Positions 1 to 6,405 of a stretch of 6,554 nucleotides of DNA are shown in pieces; position 1 is the first letter of the stretch; each line of letters starts with the position of its first letter. Source of the stretch: an uncultured Fibrobacter sp. (GTDB lineage Bacteria > Fibrobacterota > Fibrobacteria > Fibrobacterales > Fibrobacteraceae); the NCBI GenBank assembly GCA_937891805.1, contig CALATK010000201.1, forward strand, positions 1 through 6,554, written 5' to 3'. The notes under the pieces were generated by a model that was given only the letters and a program-made list of their open reading frames with translations, was not told the DNA's origin and searched no databases. The position numbers and the translations under genes were made by a program.

Positions 1-500
1 CAGTCGCCCTCTTCGCTGCCGCTGGTAAGCGCGCTGGCAAGAAGGACCTGGGCCTCATCGCCATGAGCTACAAGAACGTTTACGTGGGCCGTATCGCCCT
101 CGGTGCAAACGACGCTCAGGCCCTGAAGGTTCTCCAGGAAGCGGAAGCACACAATGGTCCGTCGCTGATCATCTGCTACTGCCCCTGCATCAACCACGGT
201 TTCGATCTCAACAGCCAGCTTCAGCACCAGAAGATGGCCGTGGATTCCGGTTACTGGACACTGCTCCGTTACAACCCGGCTCTCGCCGCCGAAGGCAAGG
301 CTCCGCTTGTTCTCGACTCCAAGAAGCCGACTATTCCGGTCGCAGAATACATCTACACCGAAAACCGCTACAAGCAGCTCACCCGTAACAATCCGGAAGT
401 GGCCAAGAAGCTCGCCGACGACCTCCAGAAGGAAGTGGACGCCCGCTACGCATTCTACGACGCCATGTCCAAGGATACCGAAGGGCTGATTAGTCTGTAA
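1..500 (+). CDS. nifJ: Pyruvate:ferredoxin (flavodoxin) oxidoreductase, C-terminal part (5' end outside window)
   Basis: The reading frame is open from base 3 to the TAA at 498-500; the ATG at 63 is internal, because the residues before it (AAGKRAGKKDLGLIAM) also match the family. The enzyme oxidises pyruvate with CoA to acetyl-CoA and CO2 and passes electrons to ferredoxin or flavodoxin in the cytoplasm of anaerobes. Family hallmarks visible in order are KKDLGLIAMSYKNVYV, a GPSLIICYCPCINHG stretch, SGYWTLLRYNPAL, LDSKKPT and a final ENRYKQL helix region. They belong to the thiamine-diphosphate-binding domain VI and the C-terminal tail. The Cys of PCINHG (codon 186-188) is, from memory, the distant fourth ligand of the proximal [4Fe-4S] cluster in the Desulfovibrio africanus enzyme. 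The tail ends shortly after, without the long extension of the Desulfovibrio protein. Codon third positions are mostly C or G, as expected for a highly expressed core gene and unlike the genes that follow. About 165 of roughly 1,180 residues are present. Confidence 0.95.
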   Translation, partial: VALFAAAGKRAGKKDLGLIAMSYKNVYVGRIALGANDAQALKVLQEAEAHNGPSLIICYCPCINHGFDLNSQLQHQKMAVDSGYWTLLRYNPALAAEGKAPLVLDSKKPTIPVAEYIYTENRYKQLTRNNPEVAKKLADDLQKEVDARYAFYDAMSKDTEGLISL

Positions 501-508
501 TGGATGTC

Positions 509-531
509 ATCCCCGCGAAGGCGGGGATTTT
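509..531 (+). terminator. Rho-independent terminator candidate 1 after the oxidoreductase gene
   Basis: An 8-bp perfect stem (509-516 with 521-528, arms ATCCCCGC / GCGGGGAT) is closed by a GAAG loop and followed by a short T run (528-531). It begins 8 bases after the nifJ stop codon. The core resembles a CCCCGCGAAGGCGGGG-type hairpin that recurs between genes in many bacteria, so it may be a dispersed repeat acting as a terminator. Confidence 0.6.
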
Positions 532-547
532 CCCTTACAAACATGTG

Positions 548-582
548 AGCCGAGAGATCATTCTCTCGGCTTTCACTTTTTT
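548..582 (+). terminator. Rho-independent terminator candidate 2 after the oxidoreductase gene
   Basis: A 10-bp perfect stem (548-557 AGCCGAGAGA with 562-571 TCTCTCGGCT) has a TCAT loop and is followed by TTTCAC and then six Ts (577-582). It is the stronger of the two tandem candidates and should insulate the operon downstream from read-through of the highly expressed oxidoreductase gene. Confidence 0.8.
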
Positions 583-598
583 GCGATGAAATAAAAAA

Positions 599-627
599 AT
601 GACACATAGCGTTTTAATGTGAACAAT
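599..627 (+). promoter_or_regulatory. Weak sigma70-like promoter candidate for the four-gene operon
   Basis: ATGACA (599-604, five of six matches to TTGACA) is separated by 17 bases from AACAAT (622-627, four of six matches to TATAAT). It lies just downstream of the terminators and about 55 bases upstream of the first gene, in AT-rich DNA. In such AT-rich sequence partial matches are expected by chance. A promoter somewhere in 583-670 is likely; this exact placement is uncertain. Confidence 0.25.
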
Positions 628-640
628 GTTGCATATATAG

Positions 641-653
641 ACTTTAGTAAAGT
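641..653. promoter_or_regulatory. 13-base palindrome, possible operator
   Basis: ACTTTA-G-TAAAGT is a perfect inverted repeat with a one-base centre. It lies between the promoter candidate and the ribosome binding site of the first operon gene, where a repressor site or a small mRNA 5' structure could act. No regulator gene is present in the window. Chance occurrence in AT-rich DNA is quite possible. Confidence 0.25.
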
Positions 654-671
654 TTTGTATATTTATAAAAA

Positions 672-677
672 AAGGAG
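672..677 (+). promoter_or_regulatory. Shine-Dalgarno sequence of the first operon gene
   Basis: AAGGAG sits five bases before the ATG at 683 and fixes that start. It is the only strong ribosome binding site in the operon. The strong Shine-Dalgarno sequence also argues mildly against a Bacteroidota host, where such sites are rare. Confidence 0.75.
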
Positions 678-682
678 TTCAT

Positions 683-1141
683 ATGAACAAAATCTACATT
701 GTATTCACCATATTGCTATTCACAGTAATTTATTCATACGCAGAAGGCAATTGCTATGGAACAGGGCAGGGACAAACCACAGGAATTCCTCCACAATCCT
801 GTTATGAACGACTTGCCACATACCATGTAGGAATTCAAACCGGGGGTGGAATGTTTTATATAGACTCAGGTTTAGACATTCAGTTCAATAACAAAACCTA
901 TAGATTACGTTTCTTTATTACGTCAACAAGCAACACATACAACCAAATCCAAGCTTTAGCACAAACTGGCTACGCAACTCGCAGCAAAATTGAGGTCATC
1001 TATCCCAATTATGCGATAACAAATGTCACAAATGCCAATACAGTAGCATTAAATAATACAAACTGTAGCACAAATACTGATAATTTGGGAAATCCTGCAA
1101 ATATGTATTGTCCCATTCAAGCTCTTTCCATTTTTGAATAA
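683..1141 (+). CDS. Small secreted four-cysteine protein of unknown function
   Basis: This 152-residue protein has a typical Sec signal peptide: MNK, a hydrophobic core at about residues 5-17, and likely cleavage after SYA (residue 20). The mature part of about 132 residues has four cysteines (24, 40, 128, 143), enough for two disulfides, which suits life outside the cytoplasm. It is rich in Asn, Thr and Tyr. I do not recognise a firm family. The order of elements (a YHVGIQT strand near residue 47, an aromatic strand FYI, then a helix-like NQIQALAQTGYATRSKIEVIY at about 87-107, then a late Cys) loosely recalls the small OB-fold B subunits of AB5-type toxins such as SubB/PltB, and other small secreted proteins with a similar pattern. 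That is a shape impression only. The start is fixed by AAGGAG at 672-677. The stop lies 3 bases before the next ATG, so it is probably co-transcribed with the large lyase-like gene and may be its partner. Confidence 0.85.
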   Translation: MNKIYIVFTILLFTVIYSYAEGNCYGTGQGQTTGIPPQSCYERLATYHVGIQTGGGMFYIDSGLDIQFNNKTYRLRFFITSTSNTYNQIQALAQTGYATRSKIEVIYPNYAITNVTNANTVALNNTNCSTNTDNLGNPANMYCPIQALSIFE

Positions 1142-1144
1142 CAT

Positions 1145-4100
1145 ATGATTAGAGTACTCCCCTATATCTTTGCTTTATTTGTGCTTCCGCAAGTTATTTT
1201 TGCGGAGATTCATTATGTTCCGTATAACGCAAGGACTGTTCTTAATTTGGAGGATGGAGACACAATTTCATTAACAGGATTTCCTACTGATTGGACATAT
1301 TCTCGTGTTGTTCTTGGCATTAATTCCACACCATCTGTTCAAATGTCGGGAAACATAACAATTAACAACTGTAAACACACTTTATATTCTTTTTATCAAG
1401 AAATTGCATTCGCTTATACAAACGAAATAAAAATAAAGTATTCGGGTTCAAACCAACAAAGGATGCCCATACATTGGTGGGTGGATTCTAAAAACATCTT
1501 TTCCAAATGTAAAAAAGCAGAATTAACAAAAAAAGACACCATCTGGCAACTTGTTTACAATTTTGCGGATTCTTTATATGAAACAAAAATTGCAAATTAT
1601 CAAGATTTAGACACAATCAATACTGAAACCCTTTTTGAGGGGAGTTCCCATGTATTCAAACTAACAAAATTACCAACATGGAAATACAATCGCATTCATG
1701 TCTTAATAGAACCTCAGGATGGAAGAGAGTTAAATGGTTATGCATTTATTGGTAAAAAGAAAACACATATCGGAGGATGGACCTCAACTGTCGTAATTTC
1801 TCAAAAAACAAAAAAATCCCCCTATTTTGAAGTTGCGTTCCCCGAATACCGAAAAGTAAGGATTAAATGGTGGGTTACAGATGAACAACCCATTGAAAAT
1901 CAGGTTCATTCATCAGTGCAAAATTTAGAACATGATTCTCTTCTTGTAAACTACGAATTCGGTAAAACTCCGTACTCACCAAATTCTGTCAGATTAAAAT
2001 TTGACAGGAATGCGTTTGCAAATGGTACTCCTCCCATTATAAAAAAACTTTCCTTTAATCCTCATGGCCCAGAGAATATAGAAGAACTTGCTGTCATGGG
2101 AGATGTCTTTGATATACAAGCCCAACTAAAAACTGGTCATTCTGTTACATTGGCTCTACCATTGGATTTCGATTATGTCAAAGGACGTGATACAGTAACT
2201 ATTGGACATTTTATTGAATCAGAAAATCGATGGGTCGAAGAACCGGTTGACAGCATCGCCAATGGTTACGCTTATTTCAAAGCAAGCACATTCAGCTTAC
2301 GCAGTCTATTTAGAAAATCGTGCAAAGTAGTAAATACTGTAGCTATTGTGGTTGCCGCCCCAGCCGTAGGTATTGCAGCAATTTTTTCAGAAGATGTTCG
2401 TGAAGGAATAGAAACAGTTGCTTCAGGATGGGCTGACATACAGACTGGAACTGTTAACGGAATTGTTGACGGCGTATATTGGATTTATGATTTGTATAAC
2501 GAATTGAGGTGTTTTGATTTTGATGGTGTCCGCGACCGTTTTAAACGATTGTTTAGAGATCCAAAATCGGATTCCTGGGAATTCCCAGAGCAGGGAAAAT
2601 TATCCGGAGTATCCCACTGGGATCCAACATATATCGAGACTCTCAAAACAATAAGTACAGGCACATTAACATCAAAAGAAAGTGCAATAGCACATTGTAC
2701 TTCTTCACCTGAAGAAAGTTGCAATCGTCAAGAATATGCTTGGATGGTCACATCACAAAATCTTGATATATTTTTAGCAGATGCCATTTTAGCAATTTCT
2801 AATATAAAAGACGACAATGGCAATACTATCACACGTCGTTTTAAATTTTCAAACACTTCCGGCGAATTAGTTTTTGAGGACGTGAACAACCCTAATATGG
2901 GCAAAATGAATTTTACGGATTATTTCCTTACAAATAGCGGAATGATTTCTGATGCATCATGGGTCGTTCGAGGACTTGAGGGGTGCTATAACGCAACAAA
3001 CATAACAGGAACCATACTGACCAATTGGATTGAATGGGGTAAAAGCATCTACAACTTAGATTACCAAGATTTTTGTAAACGAGTCGCTTATGCATACGGG
3101 CATAATGAAGGATATTTAAACGATGTTGTTGAATGTGGCGAATTTCTTGTTAATTGGAATTCCGTAAGATATTTTTTTGATTCTCATGCAGGAAAACTTC
3201 AAGAAATATCCAACGCAATGGTTCGCGTATCTTTATTGGCATGGATTGATGCGACAGAATTTAGACCATTTGTAAAAGATGCTTACAAATCCGTCTATGA
3301 CGGTGTTCGAGCGTGGCTTGAACTAGCAGGACCAATGTTTCTTGAAAATAACATCGTAGCCAAAGCTTATGCAAGCCTCGCTTTGTACGAATTTATATAC
3401 TACGGAACACACGAAAACCTTGACTATCTTAACAGTTCTCTAAAAGCGCATTATGGCGAAAACGGGGGGTATTCAGAAGGCACAGGCTATTCTCAGTATA
3501 TTTGGGATGATGTTCCTTATATTCTTTCTGCGTTGCAAGATGCATATAAATCTATGAATAAAGAAATGCCGTCCATTGAAAACAAGTTTTTGCGTTCTCC
3601 ATACTACATGGCAGAGTTCTCTCGTCCTGTAAGTAATTATGGCTATATACCCGTAGAAATAGATGACGGATGCACCTATAACCCAGATTATCGAGTGTGG
3701 GCAAAATTAACAGGAGAGCCAATTTTTCTTAAATGGTCAGAAATACATCCATTAAAATCTGAAGATAAAAAAATCACCACACTCACTGCATTCGGATTCC
3801 CTGATGAATCAATATATGAAGCTATACCATCAAGCCTTCCCCAAAAAACAGGCGTTTGGGGATCTTTTAAGGACGGAATCGGTATAATTACAGCTATAGT
3901 TTCCGATGATACAATTTCCTTGTCCATGATTGCGGAAGATGGAAAGCAATGGAAAAATGGGCAAAATCATGACCAACAAGACAACCTGTCAATAACCTTA
4001 TCTAGTTCAAATTATGGATTCATTATTCAAGATCGCGGCTATTCAGGATTTGAAACAAGAAAAAACGGCGATCAGTTTCATCACCATGCAAGGCATAATG

Positions 4101-5005
4101 TTTTAACGATAGGTTCAAATTGCAACAAAAGCAGTCCTAATGAATCTTGTATTGATTTCAGGGCACAAAGAGACAACCATATCATTGATGTTAACGAAAT
4201 CCGAGGAAGGGCGGAGGAGTTTTCAGGAAATGTTTCAGGAGTTTTCTGGTCTTTACTAGCTTTTTTTGGAGTACATTTAGATTTACTTGGAGATGACTTC
4301 AAGGTAGAAGGAGGATCAGAAGCCAAACTTTTAGACTCCTTAAAGAATACAGATGCAAATTCAAAAGGATATACCGCAATACACTTACTTACAAAATATG
4401 ATGAAAATGGAAATACATCAGCAATAATATGTCACCGATCAATACTTTTCTTTGGTGGAAGTTTTTGGGTCGTTGACAGGCCCAGTGAACAAGGCTTGGT
4501 GTGGATAGCAAACAGCCCTCGAATTAATTGGACAGACTTGGGAATCCATCTTTATGGATCATCACAAAACGATTTAGGTCTTGACGCACAAAGTGTTCCG
4601 CGAAATATACCTCAAAATTCCTCGAGATCTGATTATCCCGAACCAGACAAGATGTTGGCAAACAATTGGTTTGCAATTCAAGACAATGATGCTAAAACAT
4701 ATGTTATGATTTACCCCGTGAATGGCGAAGACTTTACAAAAATATCAGAAAACTGTCCCGAGGGATTCCAATGTTTTGAGAATATTGAAAAAAACAAGCG
4801 ATTGATTATTCCTCCTTATGGAAAAAAATACAAAGCAAGTTCCGTACTCGGTAGATTTTCCGGTTTTCCCGAACTGAACGGAATTATGCTAGCCACACGA
4901 AACGAAAAAAAAATTTGGGAATATGATGTTTTAGATGGCGAAACCTTTGGCGAATATGAATACGCTCCAGATTTACCTGCATTACGAACTCTTCTACTAA
5001 GGTGA
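1145..5005 (+). CDS. Large secreted heparinase II/III-like polysaccharide lyase family protein
   Basis: The protein has 1286 residues. Residues 1-20 form a Sec signal peptide (cut near IFA). Two related modules follow (about 30-114 and 159-246), each with a W-[TK]-Y-[SN]-R strand and ending in I-[HK]-WWV. Residues about 280-385 look like a further beta-sandwich, and 395-414 are strongly hydrophobic. Residues about 530-870 look helical, as in the alpha/alpha toroid of polysaccharide lyases, with NN at 735-736 and GGYSEGTGYSQY at 774-785, resembling the EGxxYxxY region carrying the catalytic Tyr in heparinase II. The C-terminal beta domain (about 875-1280) shows NHDQQDNLSITL (H942, D946), QDRGY (D963), HHHARHNVL (H984) and an HRSILFFGGSFWVVDRP strand pair, the typical order for Hepar_II_III proteins. 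H942, D963 and H984 would match the metal-site residues of heparinase II. The likely role is beta-elimination or binding of an acidic polysaccharide outside the cytoplasm; the substrate is unknown. It is longer than usual (about 600-800 residues) because of the N-terminal half. No clear Shine-Dalgarno sequence precedes the ATG, suggesting coupling to the upstream gene. Confidence 0.75.
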   Translation: MIRVLPYIFALFVLPQVIFAEIHYVPYNARTVLNLEDGDTISLTGFPTDWTYSRVVLGINSTPSVQMSGNITINNCKHTLYSFYQEIAFAYTNEIKIKYSGSNQQRMPIHWWVDSKNIFSKCKKAELTKKDTIWQLVYNFADSLYETKIANYQDLDTINTETLFEGSSHVFKLTKLPTWKYNRIHVLIEPQDGRELNGYAFIGKKKTHIGGWTSTVVISQKTKKSPYFEVAFPEYRKVRIKWWVTDEQPIENQVHSSVQNLEHDSLLVNYEFGKTPYSPNSVRLKFDRNAFANGTPPIIKKLSFNPHGPENIEELAVMGDVFDIQAQLKTGHSVTLALPLDFDYVKGRDTVTIGHFIESENRWVEEPVDSIANGYAYFKASTFSLRSLFRKSCKVVNTVAIVVAAPAVGIAAIFSEDVREGIETVASGWADIQTGTVNGIVDGVYWIYDLYNELRCFDFDGVRDRFKRLFRDPKSDSWEFPEQGKLSGVSHWDPTYIETLKTISTGTLTSKESAIAHCTSSPEESCNRQEYAWMVTSQNLDIFLADAILAISNIKDDNGNTITRRFKFSNTSGELVFEDVNNPNMGKMNFTDYFLTNSGMISDASWVVRGLEGCYNATNITGTILTNWIEWGKSIYNLDYQDFCKRVAYAYGHNEGYLNDVVECGEFLVNWNSVRYFFDSHAGKLQEISNAMVRVSLLAWIDATEFRPFVKDAYKSVYDGVRAWLELAGPMFLENNIVAKAYASLALYEFIYYGTHENLDYLNSSLKAHYGENGGYSEGTGYSQYIWDDVPYILSALQDAYKSMNKEMPSIENKFLRSPYYMAEFSRPVSNYGYIPVEIDDGCTYNPDYRVWAKLTGEPIFLKWSEIHPLKSEDKKITTLTAFGFPDESIYEAIPSSLPQKTGVWGSFKDGIGIITAIVSDDTISLSMIAEDGKQWKNGQNHDQQDNLSITLSSSNYGFIIQDRGYSGFETRKNGDQFHHHARHNVLTIGSNCNKSSPNESCIDFRAQRDNHIIDVNEIRGRAEEFSGNVSGVFWSLLAFFGVHLDLLGDDFKVEGGSEAKLLDSLKNTDANSKGYTAIHLLTKYDENGNTSAIICHRSILFFGGSFWVVDRPSEQGLVWIANSPRINWTDLGIHLYGSSQNDLGLDAQSVPRNIPQNSSRSDYPEPDKMLANNWFAIQDNDAKTYVMIYPVNGEDFTKISENCPEGFQCFENIEKNKRLIIPPYGKKYKASSVLGRFSGFPELNGIMLATRNEKKIWEYDVLDGETFGEYEYAPDLPALRTLLLR
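1232..1882 (+). other. Region coding for two diverged tandem modules in the lyase-like protein
   Basis: Module 1 (residues about 30-114, bases 1232-1486) and module 2 (residues about 159-246, bases 1619-1882) share LxxLPTWxYxRI / LTGFPTDWTYSRV-like strands and a closing IHWWVDS / IKWWVTDE strand. The distance from the first Trp to the WW pair is 61 and 63 residues. Both are beta-rich, and the exposed aromatics are compatible with a carbohydrate-binding or adhesion role. The DNA itself is not obviously repeated, so the duplication is old. Confidence 0.6.
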
Positions 5006-5008
5006 TTC

Positions 5009-5746
5009 ATGCGTTACGCTTTTTCCCTTATTTGTCTACTCCTGCTAGGATGCGGGTTCGAAACAACTGGCGGAATGCCAGAACGATACTCGACTTACGA
5101 CGCAACAACCCAAATTCACAAACCCCTAGCATTTTCATTTCTTTGGAAAAATGATTCCCTAGTCAAGTCTTGTGCGAACTTAAAAAACGGGTCAAGTTCC
5201 TATACTGACGAATATGGCAACCCTTGGAATATTACGTACGGAAACTACTTATTGGAATCAAGTTTAATTGACGCTGATTCTCTAAAAACAGGTCGTTGCC
5301 TTTCAACAGAAGATACTACCTTACTCCATCTATTCGAGGCAATCGACTCTACGCATCACCTAAAATTTTCATTGACAGATTCCACACACACAGTCAAATC
5401 GTACGATTTAGACCTGTCATCCATATTTTTTTACAACAATGGCAAGCATTATGACATTCGCGGGGATTCCGTTGACATATTCCTCCCTGGCAAGAACTTT
5501 TATGTAAGTTACTTCGGATCGTGCTATAATGGCGTTGACAATTTTAGCGACATGTCAAGCAAATTAGACGGGATGTATGTGTATGAAGGCCATTGTATCA
5601 GAGAAATTGGATTATCGGATTCTCTTACAATCACGTTAGAAATTGCGGCACTTCATTCAATGTCCTTTACCGTACACCTTGATTTTGAAGAGGAAAGTTC
5701 CTTAAAAACAGATTCCTTTTCCTTTAGCTGGGTATATGAACTATAG
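5009..5746 (+). CDS. Predicted lipoprotein of unknown function (first of two paralogues)
   Basis: This is a 245-residue protein with a short lipoprotein signal: MRY, a hydrophobic run, and the lipobox LLGC with Cys15 as the lipidation site, followed by a flexible GFETTGG stretch. Anchoring in the outer or inner membrane is therefore expected. The rest is beta-rich, with alternating short strands and Asp/Ser-rich turns, and contains further cysteines at 55, 97, 172 and 196. No catalytic motif or known family is visible. The segment LKFSLTDSTHTVKSYDLDLS (118-137) matches IQFSLLDSKNRHKDYDIDIS in the next gene, indicating shared ancestry. The start is 3 bases after the lyase stop codon; a weak ribosome binding site (AAGG, 4999-5002) overlaps the end of the lyase gene. 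This tight packing suggests an accessory role to the lyase-like protein, such as a surface-exposed binding or assembly factor, but that is inferred from position only. Confidence 0.85.
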   Translation: MRYAFSLICLLLLGCGFETTGGMPERYSTYDATTQIHKPLAFSFLWKNDSLVKSCANLKNGSSSYTDEYGNPWNITYGNYLLESSLIDADSLKTGRCLSTEDTTLLHLFEAIDSTHHLKFSLTDSTHTVKSYDLDLSSIFFYNNGKHYDIRGDSVDIFLPGKNFYVSYFGSCYNGVDNFSDMSSKLDGMYVYEGHCIREIGLSDSLTITLEIAALHSMSFTVHLDFEEESSLKTDSFSFSWVYEL

Positions 5747-6386
5747 ACTTTTTTACATCCTGCTCTGCTTATCTTTTTGTGGTTGCTCCTTTTTTGAGGA
5801 CTCAGATTCTTCAACTGCCCCTAAATTGCATCATGCGGAATACCACGGGTCAGAATTGTACATCTATCTTGCCGTCCATTGCTCCCAGGGTATGATATGT
5901 CGATCAACTTTACAAATTGGAGGAAATCCCGAACCTAGTGATGATTACGCTATTGGATTTCACTACCGACTGATAAACGGGAAAGACACCGTAATAGCAG
6001 AAAGTGTTGCAAGTTTTTTCATTGATGACGGAGATACCAGCTCAACTTTATCCCTTCCAGTAGTCGACAACCATATCCAATTTTCCTTGCTTGACTCCAA
6101 AAATCGGCACAAGGACTACGACATCGATATTTCACCTTGGATAGGGCAAGTATCGCAAACGGCAGACTCCGTATTGTTTACAAAATTTGAAGAAGGCGCG
6201 GAAGTCTGCCTTTACAAGTTCCAAAAAGAAATTTGCACTACCATTGAAAAATCTAGCCAGAAAATTTCTATTCCGAATGATTCCGCTTTCTATTCCTTTT
6301 ATAGAGTCACGCAGAGGGAAAAAAAGATTGAAGTCGGGAAATATACAGACAATCTGTATATTATGACCACTATTCACTGGCGCTAG
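5736..6386 (+). CDS. Predicted lipoprotein of unknown function (second of two paralogues)
   Basis: This is a 216-residue protein. The N-terminus MNYRLFYILLCLSFCGC gives a signal peptide with lipidation probably at Cys17; Phe at -3 makes the lipobox less typical than in its neighbour. An acidic Ser-rich linker (EDSDSS) follows, then a beta-rich body with cysteines at 49, 55, 158 and 167. Residues 114-133 (IQFSLLDSKNRHKDYDIDIS) align with the preceding lipoprotein, while the C-terminal third (about 140-216, with a Lys/Glu-rich EKKIEVGKY segment) does not align clearly. I recognise no family. The ATG overlaps the end of the previous gene by 11 bases and has no good Shine-Dalgarno sequence, so translation is probably coupled. 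The start is supported by the signal peptide beginning directly there. It is the last gene of the operon; no T-tailed terminator is seen after it, only the structured element downstream. Confidence 0.83.
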   Translation: MNYRLFYILLCLSFCGCSFFEDSDSSTAPKLHHAEYHGSELYIYLAVHCSQGMICRSTLQIGGNPEPSDDYAIGFHYRLINGKDTVIAESVASFFIDDGDTSSTLSLPVVDNHIQFSLLDSKNRHKDYDIDISPWIGQVSQTADSVLFTKFEEGAEVCLYKFQKEICTTIEKSSQKISIPNDSAFYSFYRVTQREKKIEVGKYTDNLYIMTTIHWR

Positions 6387-6405
6387 GCATCTCGTTGCTA
6401 GAATT

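Noticed and set aside
629..663. Promoter made of TTGCAT (629-634) and TATATT (658-663)
   Set aside because: The 23-base spacing is too long for a sigma70 promoter, and transcription would start almost at the ribosome binding site.
619..807. 62-residue plus-strand reading frame starting with GTG and overlapping the small secreted protein gene
   Set aside because: It is in another frame of a better supported gene with a signal peptide and a strong ribosome binding site. It has no Shine-Dalgarno sequence of its own, and its translation shows no domain.
3461..3499. Reading the large protein as an AB-toxin A subunit because of the B-subunit-like neighbour
   Set aside because: No ADP-ribosyltransferase, subtilase or nuclease motif is visible, whereas the EGxxY, NHxxxD and HN motifs follow the heparinase II/III order.
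2485..4326. Minus-strand reading frames of about 80 residues inside the lyase-like gene (2485-2724, 3688-3927, 4081-4326)
   Set aside because: They are fully contained in a long coding gene, have no ribosome binding sites and show no recognisable protein features.
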